Of a stretch of 64,000 bases of DNA, positions 51,005 through 59,652 are shown one piece after another. Source of the stretch: Duncaniella muris. Lineage in GTDB: Bacteria; Bacteroidota; Bacteroidia; Bacteroidales; Muribaculaceae. The stretch spans positions 1 to 64,000 of the forward strand of contig NZ_PUEC01000001.1 in NCBI RefSeq assembly GCF_003024805.1, in the 5' to 3' direction. A program made the translations under genes and the position numbers. The notes beneath the pieces are model-generated. The model was not told the origin of the DNA. It made no database searches and saw nothing but the letters and a program-made list of their open reading frames with translations. Each line of letters starts with the position of its first letter. Position 1 is the stretch's first letter.

Positions 51005-51081
51005 TTCTTCTTCGGTTTAATGGTGATGGAGACTTCGAGAGGTTTGGACTCCCATGTGCCTCGGAATTTAATTGTTCTCAT
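51001..51081 (-). CDS. 26-codon gene in a double ATGA overlap
   Basis: ATG at 51081 opens a 26-codon frame ending in TGA at 51003-51001, with product MRTIKFRGTWESKPL... and a tail of KPKKK. Its start overlaps the stop of the upstream gene by 4 nt (ATGA) and its stop overlaps the start of the downstream gene by 4 nt. This exact geometry on both sides would be surprising for a random frame. It suggests either a real microprotein or a coupling device that hands ribosomes from one gene to the next. The lengths of neighbouring gaps do not otherwise explain the frame. Confidence 0.55.
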   Translation of the reverse strand: MRTIKFRGTWESKPLEVSITIKPKKK

Positions 51082-51455
51082 TTCTCGTTGATTTTGTCAA
51101 GAAGTTCCTGCGCTTCGCTCCGTGCGAAGTCCTTGTCATCTTCATAAGGGAATTCCTTGATGAGACAGTAACAGATGCTCTCAATGTGTTCGCCTGCATA
51201 GGTGGACTTGCGCACATAGACTTTCATGAACACCCGGCAAGTGGAGTTGCTATCGTCCTCCTCAATCTCAAAGTGGCGGTCATACTTTGAGGAGTTCTCA
51301 ATGCGGTCCAGTGAACGAGAGAGTTTGTCTCGCTCATCCTTGGTCTTGTTGAGGAGGTTCTGACGGCGAGTGCTGATGACAGCAGAGCGACCGAACAGGA
51401 ACGCGAAGATTGCCAAGAGGCAGATTGCTGTTGTTGTTACGATTGTCATTGTCAT
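51078..51455 (-). CDS. Membrane-anchored coiled-coil early protein
   Basis: A 125-aa protein with an N-terminal membrane helix (VTTTAICLLAIFAFLFGRS), a basic coiled coil (RRQNLLNKTKDERDKLSRSLDR) and an acidic mixed domain (HFEIEEDDSNSTCRVFMKVYV). It begins 20 nt after the helicase-loader stop. The role is unknown; a membrane tether for host-directed activity is one option. Confidence 0.5.
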   Translation of the reverse strand: MTMTIVTTTAICLLAIFAFLFGRSAVISTRRQNLLNKTKDERDKLSRSLDRIENSSKYDRHFEIEEDDSNSTCRVFMKVYVRKSTYAGEHIESICYCLIKEFPYEDDKDFARSEAQELLDKINEK

Positions 51456-51474
51456 TTTGATTTCTGATTGATTG

Positions 51475-52308
51475 TTATCTCCGACTTGTGCCAGTCAGTT
51501 CGATTATGTTATATGATTTGAGACGATCGACCGTGCGTCCATAGACATCAGCAAATTCTTTGGCAAGCTGCTGTACAGACAGATTGGTCGTAAGGTGTCC
51601 ACGGATATTCCACTGCGTCCATATCTCATATCGTGCATGGAGGAACTCTGTTACCAGTTTCTTGCCGTCCTGCCCGAAGAATGATTGTGTCTGCAATCCG
51701 ATATCGTTGAGGCAGACATTAGACGGGCGGCACCCATCAAATGTGTTATCTTCCTTGACGCTGGAGCGGTCGTTGTAGGTGTATCGGTTGAGGTTGTTGT
51801 TGATGGTGTAGTAATTGACCATTTCAGTAACCGATACATTGAAAAATGAATTGGGGTTATTGGTCCGGCGCAGATATTCGGAGAAGAGCTGCATAAGGAA
51901 AGTCTTGCCTACGCCCTTGTCGCCACGTATAAGCAGAGGCTTTGCAAGTTTAAAGCGTTTGTCGGGAAATATCTGCTCGGCGAGGGAACAGTTGTTGAAG
52001 TAGTACAACAGAAAGATTATTATCTTATTGTTGTTATCATCAATCACGAACTTGCGCCGTTGTGGGGCAAGAACAATATCCTCAGCGACACGGCAGAGGA
52101 AATCCCAGTGACATTTGAAAATGTCGGGGTCGGTCAAATCGGGGAATGACTTGCTTGTCCTGCTTATATCAAGGCGCACTTGATTGAGAGCCTTGTCTAT
52201 CTTCAGTTTCTCATCGCGCAAAGCGTCAAGTCGGCGTTTCTCCATGACCTTAGCTACGGCTTCGGGAGGAAGCCCTGTGGTATTTTCTGTTACATAACTC
52301 ATAATCAT
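51475..52308 (-). CDS. DnaC-like AAA+ helicase loader
   Basis: A 277-aa ATPase with Walker A GDKGVGKT at about residue 134, a Walker B region CLNDIGLQTQ, sensor-like HLTTNLSVQQLAKEF and an arginine-bearing GRTVDRLKSYN. This is the DnaC or DnaI-type arrangement that loads the replicative helicase. No helicase gene of DnaB type is in the window, so the host enzyme is the likely partner. It starts at the ATG overlapping the upstream replication protein by 4 nt, which fits a replication module. Confidence 0.75.
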   Translation of the reverse strand: MIMSYVTENTTGLPPEAVAKVMEKRRLDALRDEKLKIDKALNQVRLDISRTSKSFPDLTDPDIFKCHWDFLCRVAEDIVLAPQRRKFVIDDNNNKIIIFLLYYFNNCSLAEQIFPDKRFKLAKPLLIRGDKGVGKTFLMQLFSEYLRRTNNPNSFFNVSVTEMVNYYTINNNLNRYTYNDRSSVKEDNTFDGCRPSNVCLNDIGLQTQSFFGQDGKKLVTEFLHARYEIWTQWNIRGHLTTNLSVQQLAKEFADVYGRTVDRLKSYNIIELTGTSRR

Positions 52309-52892
52309 TGTTCTTCATAATCCATACCTCCGAAATCATCACCCACTTCCGGGAAAGGCACTGAAGAGTTATCGGGTATGGCCTGGGGTATTGTTGTTTG
52401 CTGTTGGGGATAAGCCTTTGTCATCCAGTAGCGCAAATGACTCTGACAATCTACGAAACTATCATGATGTTCCTTGCCCTTGCGTGCCTTGTCATCGTTA
52501 CAGCGATCGAGGAAACGAGAGAGCCGCTTATCATACTCTTCCGCAGTGATGTTGAAATCCTCGCAGATAGTTATGCGCCATTTCTCGTCATTTCTCATCT
52601 GCTCAACTTCCTGTTCGTAGGTAAGGACGTATGCAGATTCAGCCGAAGCCACCTGCTTCTTGGTGCGCTTGCGCCCACCTTTCTTGCCATTCTCAAACCG
52701 AGCGGTGTTCACGTCAATGTTAGGCTTTATCAGCGTGAACATACCCTTTGCGACTTCGGAGAGGCTCTTCGGTATCTTGCCGAACAGGGCATACTCGCAG
52801 ATGGCAGGATATATTTCAGCCTGCACATCTGACGGCATACACCTTATAGCCTCGTAGAAGCTGCGGTAGAATATGAAACTCTCACGGTCCAT
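52305..52892 (-). CDS. Replication-initiator-like protein (DUF6291/DUF7833 type)
   Basis: A 195-aa protein. Residues 1-75, with FYRSFYEAIRCMPSDVQAEI and YALFGKIPKSLSEVAKGMF, resemble the DUF6291 domain placed before helicase loaders in Bacteroidales phages. A basic linker (GKKGGRKRTKKQ) follows. The C-terminal half (EEYDKRLSRFLDRCNDDKA ... CQSHLRYWMTKAY) looks like the DUF7833 module, and the tail is disordered. Initiator or loader-partner function is inferred from the neighbour with which it overlaps. Confidence 0.65.
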   Translation of the reverse strand: MDRESFIFYRSFYEAIRCMPSDVQAEIYPAICEYALFGKIPKSLSEVAKGMFTLIKPNIDVNTARFENGKKGGRKRTKKQVASAESAYVLTYEQEVEQMRNDEKWRITICEDFNITAEEYDKRLSRFLDRCNDDKARKGKEHHDSFVDCQSHLRYWMTKAYPQQQTTIPQAIPDNSSVPFPEVGDDFGGMDYEEQ

Positions 52893-52894
52893 AA

Positions 52895-53308
52895 TCAGAC
52901 TTCTTTTATGCGGATACCGTGCCGAAAGAGCATAAGTTTCCGCTTGATTATATATTCCTTTGTTCTCACGCCTTTGGTGTCCTCTACGATTGTCTGCCCA
53001 GTCTCGTTGTCGGTATAGACAAAGTCGGCAATGTATCGGCAGGCGCGCTCGATCAGTTTTGGTTTTGCAATGCGTGAAGTCGCGGTGTCCACACTATACT
53101 GGGCAGGGATAAGTTCAAAGGGCACTTGCTCACGGAGATTGGAGATAACCCCGGCGCGTTGCCACAACTTGAGTTGAACAGCGCGATTATGCTCCTTGCG
53201 AGAGGCGTGTTCGCCGACACGTTGCGCACCATATTTGTTGCGCTTCTTCGGCTCATACGCAGGGTTTCTCCGACCTCCGTTAGCAAATGGATTAGCACAT
53301 TTAGCCAT
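52895..53308 (-). CDS. DUF1064-family PD-(D/E)XK nuclease
   Basis: A 137-aa protein starting at ATG 53308. The basic N-terminus (KKRNKYGAQRVGEHASRKEH) and the core ADFVYTDNETGQTIVEDTKG carry the D-x(n)-E-x-K catalytic pattern. DUF1064 proteins are phage endonucleases thought to cleave branched or Holliday-type intermediates. It overlaps the DUF4494-like gene by 8 nt. The longer frame to 53572 shadows that gene and is not used. Confidence 0.7.
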   Translation of the reverse strand: MAKCANPFANGGRRNPAYEPKKRNKYGAQRVGEHASRKEHNRAVQLKLWQRAGVISNLREQVPFELIPAQYSVDTATSRIAKPKLIERACRYIADFVYTDNETGQTIVEDTKGVRTKEYIIKRKLMLFRHGIRIKEV

Positions 53309-53744
53309 TATCTGTGGATAGTTTAGCTTTATACACCTCAACCAGTTTGGTCTCAGTAATCGCCTCAATCTCGTAATCGGCCATGGTGCCGCGCATTCCG
53401 TCAATGAAATTGTCGTAGGCTTCTTTGAAACTGGAAGCCTGCACAAGGATATACGAGGCTGTTTTCTTTTCGGTCGCGGTCTTTTCATCAAGTGTGATGA
53501 AGTTGATCTTAACCTTGTAGAACTTATCGCCAGTCTCATCCCAAAAGATTTCGGCAATCTTGGTTGTGACAACCGATGATATGCGGAAGTCTCCGCTGAT
53601 GAAAGGCTGGAGTTCCTCAGTCACTCTTGCTTCTGCTTCAGTGCAGGACAGCGCGTCAGCGAGATAAGGTTCGGTTACTTTCTTGACCGAGCCGTTCTCC
53701 ATCATCTTGTCGTAACGCGCTCTTACTTCAATCCACTGTGCCAT
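53301..53744 (-). CDS. DUF4494-like phage protein
   Basis: A 147-aa protein with WIEVRARYDKMMENGSVKKV and LADALSCTEAEARVTEELQP, the signature I associate with DUF4494 proteins that are frequent in Bacteroides phages and mobile elements. It is mostly beta-rich with a helical end. It lies in the replication module between the HU gene, which it overlaps by 17 nt, and the nuclease. No biochemical function is known to me. Confidence 0.65.
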   Translation of the reverse strand: MAQWIEVRARYDKMMENGSVKKVTEPYLADALSCTEAEARVTEELQPFISGDFRISSVVTTKIAEIFWDETGDKFYKVKINFITLDEKTATEKKTASYILVQASSFKEAYDNFIDGMRGTMADYEIEAITETKLVEVYKAKLSTDNG

Positions 53745-54015
53745 TGTTGAGTAGTTCTTTAAGTTCTTTACTGATTCTGAATTTCACGGTGCGGCGGGCA
53801 GGAACGACTATCGGTTCTTTGGTCTTGAAGTGAACCGCATTGCGCTCTTCGCGCTGAACAACGGAGAGAGTGCCGAAGCCTCGCAGGGTTACTTCCTCGC
53901 CCTTGCTGAGTGCTTCCTTAATGACACGGAAAACTCCGTCTACTGCCTTGAATGCCGTTGAGAGGCATAGTTTCTCTGAAACTGCTACCTCTTTGGCTAA
54001 ATCATTTTTTGTCAT
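53728..54015 (-). CDS. HU/IHF-type DNA-binding protein
   Basis: A 95-aa nucleoid-type protein. The helical N-terminal half is followed by EEVTLRGFGTLSVVQREERN, the beta-arm region VHFKTKEPIVVPARRTVKFR with the Pro that intercalates DNA, and a C-terminal helix (ISKELKELLNN). Phage HU proteins bend DNA for replication or packaging. The residues match the HU fold, with the usual GFG turn and arm. It overlaps the 53-aa gene upstream by 14 nt. Confidence 0.85.
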   Translation of the reverse strand: MTKNDLAKEVAVSEKLCLSTAFKAVDGVFRVIKEALSKGEEVTLRGFGTLSVVQREERNAVHFKTKEPIVVPARRTVKFRISKELKELLNNGTVD

Positions 54016-54163
54016 TTAGTTTTGATTTTAATTTAGTTGTCAACTGGTTTATCATGTGCGCCCGGCATTTGCATTTCTGCATGGGGAGCGCGTCATATAG
54101 CTTCGCTGCCTCATCGAGGTAGGAAATGACCTTTTGCAGGTCGGTCTTGCAAATGTCAGCCAT
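54002..54163 (-). CDS. 53-aa early protein
   Basis: ATG at 54163 opens a 53-codon frame (MADICKTDLQKVISYLDEAAK... ending KLKSKLNDKK). It fills the interval between the helicase and HU genes, overlapping the first by 8 nt and the second by 14 nt. A pair of Cys in MQKCKCRAHM and a basic C-terminal helix are visible. I remember similar 50-60-aa proteins near HU genes in Bacteroidales phages. Its function is unknown. Confidence 0.6.
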   Translation of the reverse strand: MADICKTDLQKVISYLDEAAKLYDALPMQKCKCRAHMINQLTTKLKSKLNDKK

Positions 54164-55655
54164 CGGGGTCGGAGTTTAGGAAGAGGTTTGCAAGTTGGTT
54201 GAAATACATTTCATCGGTCGGAATATCATCGTCGGTACCCATAATCTGATTGGCGATTGATTTCTTCTTGTGAATGATGTCGTAGAGAGTTCGGTCAATG
54301 GTGTGCCGTCCGATGAGGTAGTAACAGGTTACATTGTCCTTTTGTCCTATGCGGTGCGCACGGTCCTCACACTGGCAACAGTCGGCATACGTCCACGGAA
54401 ACTCCACGAATGCCACGTTGGAGGAAGCCGTGAGGGTCAGTCCGACACCTGCCGCCTTGATGGAGCAGACGATAAGTTGAGCCTTGCCCGACTGGAAAGC
54501 GTCAACCGCCGCCTGTTTCATCATCATGGAGTCGCGCCCTGTGACGCTGACCGCTTTCGGGAATGCCTTCTTAATCTCATCTACAATCTCATGCAGGGAG
54601 CAGAAAAGAATGAGAGGCTTGCCGTTAGCGAGGAATGTCTTAACGAAGTCCACCGCCTGCCTGACCTTCCCCTTTGAGGAAAGGGAGCGCAGGGTCATGA
54701 ACTTGACCAACGCTTCCATGCGCATTTTACGGCGTATGTCAATATCATCGCACTCGGTGTACTTGCGAAGATACTCAGCTAAATCCTCGGCCGCAAGTTC
54801 ATATTCATCGCGGTTTGAGATGTCAACATAGAGGTCTGTCCGGGTCTTGTCGGGGAGCTGCGTCAGTACCTTTGCTTTCTCACGGCGTATCATACAGCGA
54901 GAGTAGAGTTCTTCCGAGAGGCGCTCAAGGTTGCGAGGCTCATCATCTTCATCCTTGCCCCGGCGTTCCTTTGAGATTTCGCCACCGCCGTAGTCGGCAA
55001 GGAATTTGGATCGACCGCCGAACTCCGCAAGTCTGCCCATGATTGAGAGCTGCGCAATGAGGTCGGCAGGTCGGTTGACAACGGGCGTACCCGAAAGGAG
55101 TATGCGCCATTGCTTGCCCTCAACAATGCCACGAGCAAAGATTGTCTGCTGTGCCGTGGGGTCTTTGACGCGGTGGCTCTCATCTATGATTACCGACTTG
55201 AAGAGATTGATTTCGGGGCAGAACACAACATCTTTGAGCCGGAATGATTGTCCTTTGCGTGCGTGAATATCCCAAACGAAATATTTACGCAGACTTTCAT
55301 AGTTGACAACTGCTACATGGTGCATACCCATTCGCAGGAGATAGGGCCATGTGGTAAGCACGGAATTGTCAAGCACCAGTGCTTTTTTATCCGTAAATTT
55401 TTCAAACTCGCGTTGCCAGTTGATTTTGAGTGAGGACGGACAAATAACCAAGCAGGGATAAGCGTTTGCTGTGTCAACTACGCCTATGCTTTGGAGTGTC
55501 TTGCCCAACCCCGGCTCATCGCCGATAAGGAAACGCTTCCACCGCAGGCCTGCCTCGATACCTTCCTTTTGGTACTCGTAAGGCTCAACCTTTAGGTTTA
55601 TCATTGCCTTGTGCTGAAGTTTGGAGGTCAGTTCAATATTTGTACTCGTGTCCAT
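54156..55655 (-). CDS. SNF2-family DEAD-like helicase
   Basis: A 499-aa superfamily 2 translocase with motif I GDEPGLGKT (about residue 45), motif II IIDESHRVKD, motif III LLSGTPVVNRP and motif VI DRAHRIGQ. The Q-like motif YEYQKEGIEAG precedes motif I, and the C-terminal RecA-like half includes LILFCSLHEIVDEI and AAGVGLTL. SNF2-type proteins in phage recombination modules move on duplex DNA. It sits between the PAPS-reductase-like gene (6 nt) and the 53-aa gene. It is distinct from the helicase in the polyvalent protein. Confidence 0.85.
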   Translation of the reverse strand: MDTSTNIELTSKLQHKAMINLKVEPYEYQKEGIEAGLRWKRFLIGDEPGLGKTLQSIGVVDTANAYPCLVICPSSLKINWQREFEKFTDKKALVLDNSVLTTWPYLLRMGMHHVAVVNYESLRKYFVWDIHARKGQSFRLKDVVFCPEINLFKSVIIDESHRVKDPTAQQTIFARGIVEGKQWRILLSGTPVVNRPADLIAQLSIMGRLAEFGGRSKFLADYGGGEISKERRGKDEDDEPRNLERLSEELYSRCMIRREKAKVLTQLPDKTRTDLYVDISNRDEYELAAEDLAEYLRKYTECDDIDIRRKMRMEALVKFMTLRSLSSKGKVRQAVDFVKTFLANGKPLILFCSLHEIVDEIKKAFPKAVSVTGRDSMMMKQAAVDAFQSGKAQLIVCSIKAAGVGLTLTASSNVAFVEFPWTYADCCQCEDRAHRIGQKDNVTCYYLIGRHTIDRTLYDIIHKKKSIANQIMGTDDDIPTDEMYFNQLANLFLNSDPDG

Positions 55656-55661
55656 AATAAT

Positions 55662-56558
55662 TCATTCACAAAGTCCATGATACAAGGATACGCAAGACAT
55701 TATAGGTTCAGTCTCATCCCAAAGAGTAGGCTGGTTCTCATCTTTAAGCACATATTCAGAAACCTCCCCAAAGGTTGGTGATCCATTACTATTTTGGTTA
55801 CAAAATCTTGCAGGAATTTTACCTTTGCAAAAGAATGTTGCCTCATTTCCATTATCTCGTTTTGAGTTAATGGTGTTTTCAAGGTCAATAACTCGTTGTT
55901 TGTATTTCTCATCACGAGCCACTATCTTGATTTCGTTCAACCTCGCAAATATACATGGAAAACATCCCACTCTTGATGCTCCCCGTTCATACAACGGGTT
56001 AGGACGTTGTCCATGAGACAATATATAGTCAATCACTTGCTGCGCAGACCATGAAAAAATTGGACGAAGAACTGAAGCATCGTGCATATTACACCATTTC
56101 CTAACGTCTTGTTTTCTATATAACCGCTTCTTAACTGAAGTATCGAAGTAATCTTTGAAATATGAGCATTCAACATCAAACTTGACCCTTTCAGCACTTT
56201 CTTTTGCCCGAATACCCTGTAAGATTATCATGTGTTCATCCTGCGCAAGTATCCAGTCTATCATAGGATATACTTTCAATTGCACTGTACACATCCTATT
56301 TTTGGCATCGGGGAACCAGTTCATTCTACGACATAGCCCAGCCATGCCATCAACTTTGTTATTCTTGAGTATTACAAGTTTAACACCAAGAAGATTAACT
56401 ATATTATGGATGTGTTTATATGTTAATTCATGTTCCCAACCTGTATCACAAAAAATGGCTGTAACCTTATCTGCGCCGTATGTTTCGCAGGCTTTTATAA
56501 GGCAGGCTTGTGAGTCTTTGCCACCGGAAAACTGAACTATAATTTTTACTTTGCTCAT
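55662..56558 (-). CDS. PAPS-reductase-like N-type ATP pyrophosphatase
   Basis: A 298-aa protein with VQFSGGKDSQACL, the SGGxDS pyrophosphatase loop, at about residue 8, then IFCDTGWEHELTYKHI, RMCTVQLKVYPM and GCFPCIFARLNEI near residue 200. The two Cys regions (RMCT and GCFPC) resemble cluster or sulfur-transfer cysteines of DndC/IbrA-like members. Family activities include sulfate activation, tRNA thiolation and DNA phosphorothioation, so the substrate cannot be fixed here. The gene is visibly more AT-rich than its neighbours, suggesting late acquisition. It overlaps the exonuclease gene by 4 nt. Confidence 0.75.
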   Translation of the reverse strand: MSKVKIIVQFSGGKDSQACLIKACETYGADKVTAIFCDTGWEHELTYKHIHNIVNLLGVKLVILKNNKVDGMAGLCRRMNWFPDAKNRMCTVQLKVYPMIDWILAQDEHMIILQGIRAKESAERVKFDVECSYFKDYFDTSVKKRLYRKQDVRKWCNMHDASVLRPIFSWSAQQVIDYILSHGQRPNPLYERGASRVGCFPCIFARLNEIKIVARDEKYKQRVIDLENTINSKRDNGNEATFFCKGKIPARFCNQNSNGSPTFGEVSEYVLKDENQPTLWDETEPIMSCVSLYHGLCE

Positions 56559-57211
56559 AATGTGAATGCCCAGTATTGAAAGGCAAGTTCCTCATACTTC
56601 TCGCGTCCACGAGTGTAGATTGCATCGCCTCGGTTGATGAATAACTTGAAGATTTTGCAGTTCTTTTTGGAAATGGCATAGATGAAGTCTTTGTTACTTT
56701 GTGCTATGTCCATATACCAAGCGCGGGACCGGTCCCAGTCAAAGAAATCCACCGCCTGCTCAAACTCCGCTTGCGTGGCGCAGGCTGTAGTCTTGAGGTC
56801 TCCACCGAATCGGGCAGCTTCCAGCCACCAATCCCATTTACAGCGAGTGGGAAGTGTGAAACGGAATCCGCCGTTTTCAAACTCCTGCGCCTTGTTAACC
56901 ATGAACCGCTGTGTGTCGGCGAGTTCAAGTACTTTGGCAAGGAACTGGTCTCGGCGAGCCTCAGCCCGGAGAGCGCGTTGCATTTCGCGTGCATGAAGCC
57001 ATTCGTCCTCATTGACCGGTTCGCCATCAATTGTAGCGTGCAGGAAATCCACTCGCGAGGGTTCGGTGATGATAGCGTCGACGATAGACCCGAAGCGGAA
57101 AGCACCCTCGCGGTCACCGAACATCGGGCGATGGTGCAGGAGTTCTTTCAATGCAGTGAGGTCGGAGTTGCTGACCTCACTGCGCTGATAATATGCATCG
57201 GGATTGTTCAT
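56555..57211 (-). CDS. PD-(D/E)XK exonuclease (RecE/exo VIII type)
   Basis: A 218-aa nuclease that likely resects DNA ends to feed the RecT annealing protein. The sequence FRFGSIVDAIITEP (near residue 40) and FGGDLKTTACA (near 136) hold the Asp and Asp-x-Lys catalytic residues; WDRSRAWYMDIAQ supplies the QxxxY-like segment. The start overlaps nothing upstream and lies 2 nt from the coiled-coil gene stop. The recombination pairing with RecT is two genes away in the same operon. Confidence 0.75.
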   Translation of the reverse strand: MNNPDAYYQRSEVSNSDLTALKELLHHRPMFGDREGAFRFGSIVDAIITEPSRVDFLHATIDGEPVNEDEWLHAREMQRALRAEARRDQFLAKVLELADTQRFMVNKAQEFENGGFRFTLPTRCKWDWWLEAARFGGDLKTTACATQAEFEQAVDFFDWDRSRAWYMDIAQSNKDFIYAISKKNCKIFKLFINRGDAIYTRGREKYEELAFQYWAFTL

Positions 57212-57213
57212 GC

Positions 57214-58461
57214 TTACTTGGCTTTAACTTCCTCTTCGTAGTGTACGAACGGCGAACTGATGAGTTCGGGGCTGTCCTTGTCGTTGGCAAGTTTCTCGCA
57301 GAAGGTAATTTGCTTCTTGAAAATCTTGCAGAGTTCCTCCATTGAGAGGAAGCGACCCTCTTTAGACCACCACATAGACACTACAGCGAGCATACCTTCG
57401 GGGCTGTCGGTAACAATGCGCTTCTTCACGGCGGTTTTTGGCTGATAGCCTACCGGGGTAGCCACGGCGGCCTGGCCGAAGAGTCCGTCCATTTCGTTGG
57501 CGGTCTGCTGTGCTTTTTTTGCCGCCTGTGCTTCTTCTTCCTTGCGTCTGCGGTCCTCGTCAAGACGGCGAGCCTCTGCGGCCTCACGTGCTTCAAGTTC
57601 GGCTTTCATACGCGCCTGCTCTTCGGCATTGGCTTTCGCCATGCGCTCCAGTTCGCGCTTCTTTGAGGGCAGAGCGTCAACAATGGTGTCGCGGTATTCG
57701 CCGACCTCGGAGGCGTATTGCTCTTTGAATTGCTTGGAGAGGCGGTTGAGGATAGACTGGCGAATGTCAATAGCCTCGGCATCGCTGATTTCAAACGGCT
57801 TGTGGGCGTAGGACTGGCAATGCTGAAACCACTCGTTGCCGAGGGTGACGTTGAAGTTCTTGATTTTCTCGCTAACCTCATCAAAGTTCTCGATCGTGAG
57901 CGACTGGTTGAGGCTTGTAAGGGTGTTTATGTCGGCGGTTATTTTTCCGTCAAACTGACGGCGGTAATCGTCTTCGGCGTTCTGCTGATAGTCCTTGGTC
58001 GCTTTCTCGCGCTGTTGACGGCGCAGCTCTTCTTGGCGTGCGCGTTCAGCCTCTTCACGTTTTTTGGCGGCATAAGTGTTACGCGCCTGCTGAATGAGGT
58101 AAGGAACAGTGTCCTTTTTGGAGGGGTCAATAGAGTTCTCCATGCCAGTGAACTCGGAACGTATCTGGTCAAAGAGTTTGGTAAAGGGCGCACGGCGTTC
58201 GTTCATCTTCGTTATAGTGCGCTTTGCTTTGAAAATGAACTCGGCGCAACGCTTGTCAAGTTCATCGGTCATGCCGTGCTGCTGAATCTCGGCGAGAAGA
58301 TTCTTGCCATAATCCGCGCAACGCATTGAGGACAGCGAGTTGATGTTGTATGCGTTCGGGGCAGATTGAACTATCATCTGCACATTCTCTTGGCGCAGGA
58401 TAGGCAGGTTGGGGTTGGTTGTTTCTCCGCTTTGGCAGAGCGGTAAATCGTTTACACTCAT
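57214..58461 (-). CDS. Coiled-coil protein of the recombination module
   Basis: A 415-aa protein. Residues 45-140 are helical; a long charged coiled coil (Glu/Arg/Lys/Ala repeats) runs over residues about 130-160 and again 255-320; and the C-terminal 80 residues form a small domain (GMLAVVSMWWSKEGRFLSMEELC). It resembles DUF1351-like coiled-coil proteins found between RecT and exonuclease genes. It may scaffold the nuclease and annealing proteins, inferred from order only. Confidence 0.6.
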   Translation of the reverse strand: MSVNDLPLCQSGETTNPNLPILRQENVQMIVQSAPNAYNINSLSSMRCADYGKNLLAEIQQHGMTDELDKRCAEFIFKAKRTITKMNERRAPFTKLFDQIRSEFTGMENSIDPSKKDTVPYLIQQARNTYAAKKREEAERARQEELRRQQREKATKDYQQNAEDDYRRQFDGKITADINTLTSLNQSLTIENFDEVSEKIKNFNVTLGNEWFQHCQSYAHKPFEISDAEAIDIRQSILNRLSKQFKEQYASEVGEYRDTIVDALPSKKRELERMAKANAEEQARMKAELEAREAAEARRLDEDRRRKEEEAQAAKKAQQTANEMDGLFGQAAVATPVGYQPKTAVKKRIVTDSPEGMLAVVSMWWSKEGRFLSMEELCKIFKKQITFCEKLANDKDSPELISSPFVHYEEEVKAK

Positions 58462-58485
58462 TGTACTTTGGTATTGTAATGGTTA

Positions 58486-59505
58486 TTAGAATACATCATC
58501 GCCACCGTCTGCGTTGTCGGCAGAGGCTTCGGGATTGATTGTCACACCTGCGGAAGTGTCGGGGCCAGGAGCAAAGCCAGTGTCCTGCTTGGATATTACT
58601 TCGCCTGTTGTGGTGTTGACGGTCGAGCCGTCCTCAAGTCCGTAGATGTCATCGTTGATTTCCATGTCATCGACCTGCTGAGACTCCAGTTGCGTTGCAC
58701 GTCCGACACGCGCTTTGGGGTAGGTCTTGAAAGCGTGCTTGATACACTTGGCAACGAGGAAGCCAGTGTCAATCTTCAGAGAGCCGTCCTGCTGTTGTCC
58801 GTAAAGCGCGTTGGGTTTGAGGTTTGTCCACTGACGTTTTTCGTTATCCCATCGGGCATTATTGCGTGCAGAGTATCCTGCAAGGCGGCTCCAGTCCTCG
58901 GGAAGCATAACGGAGTAGTCTATCGAACCATCTGCGCGTGTTATTTTCATGTAGCAGGCCACGATGTTGCCTGATGTGTGAGGATGACGACAAGTAAAGT
59001 TTACAAACTTGTTGCCGTTACGTTCTCCGTACTCAAACTCATCTTCGGCATAAACGATGATTGGGTTGTCGGCGTGACGTATCTGACCGACACGGGCGCG
59101 GTGCAGGAGTTCTCCGTAGCCGGAGATTGTGAGGATGCAGTGCGTCTCGTACTTGCTTTTCTTTTGTCCGTTCTCGTAGTATGAATCAACGGCTATAGAG
59201 CGAGATAGCAGATAACACTGTGCGCGTGAGCCGGGTTCAAGTGATAGCCCCGATATAGCCACATCGAGGAACGCGGTGAAGATTGAGAAGCGTGTACATT
59301 TTTTGCGAATGTCCTCTTTCTCGCCGAGAATGCGGTTGAAAAATCGGCTTTCACGCTCATAGGCAGCTACGCCCGGAACGCCAGTGGTGGGAGTCCACAT
59401 CGCTTCGTAGATTTGAATGAACTTGTCGCGCACAAGTTCGTTTGTGGTGATGTCCTGCGGTTGCAGTTCGTTGATTTGCTCAACGGTAAGATTGATTTTA
59501 CTCAT
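58486..59505 (-). CDS. recT: RecT single-strand annealing protein
   Basis: A 339-aa RecT/Bet-like protein. The start is ATG 59505; the longer in-frame reading to 59568 runs into the tRNA-like sequence. Core features are YEAMWTPTTGVPGVAAYERE, LDVAISGLSLEPGSRAQCYLL, HCILTISGYGELLHRARVG and VACYMKITRADGSIDYSVM, typical of RecT. The last 60 residues are acidic and disordered (ending ADNADGGDDVF), as in single-strand-DNA-binding partners. It promotes strand annealing after resection by the neighbouring exonuclease. Confidence 0.88.
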   Translation of the reverse strand: MSKINLTVEQINELQPQDITTNELVRDKFIQIYEAMWTPTTGVPGVAAYERESRFFNRILGEKEDIRKKCTRFSIFTAFLDVAISGLSLEPGSRAQCYLLSRSIAVDSYYENGQKKSKYETHCILTISGYGELLHRARVGQIRHADNPIIVYAEDEFEYGERNGNKFVNFTCRHPHTSGNIVACYMKITRADGSIDYSVMLPEDWSRLAGYSARNNARWDNEKRQWTNLKPNALYGQQQDGSLKIDTGFLVAKCIKHAFKTYPKARVGRATQLESQQVDDMEINDDIYGLEDGSTVNTTTGEVISKQDTGFAPGPDTSAGVTINPEASADNADGGDDVF

Positions 59506-59537
59506 ACTTTGTGATACTAAAAATGTTTGTTGTCTAT

Positions 59538-59647
59538 TGGTGGGATAGGCAGGAGTCGAACCTGCCACTGAGTGTCTAATGTCTTTCGCGGTGCGCGCTG
59601 TCCGCTACTTGGGCCGCCTCGTAACCTTTAGCGGTCTTTATCTCCCA
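59538..59647 (-). ncRNA. tRNA-like element ending in CCA
   Basis: On the minus strand the end reads GCAGG-TTCGACT-CCTGC, a perfect T-arm with a canonical T-loop, followed by CTATCCC-A-CCA. About 80 nt upstream, TGGGA-ga-TA can pair with TATCCCA as an acceptor stem with a 2-nt bulge. Between them are CCGCTA/TAGCGG and CGCG-cac-CGCG stems rather than a normal D-arm and anticodon arm. This is therefore not a standard tRNA. Candidates are a tRNA-mimic RNA, a decayed tRNA, or a tRNA-derived attachment core. Confidence 0.4.
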
Positions 59648-59652
59648 TTGGT

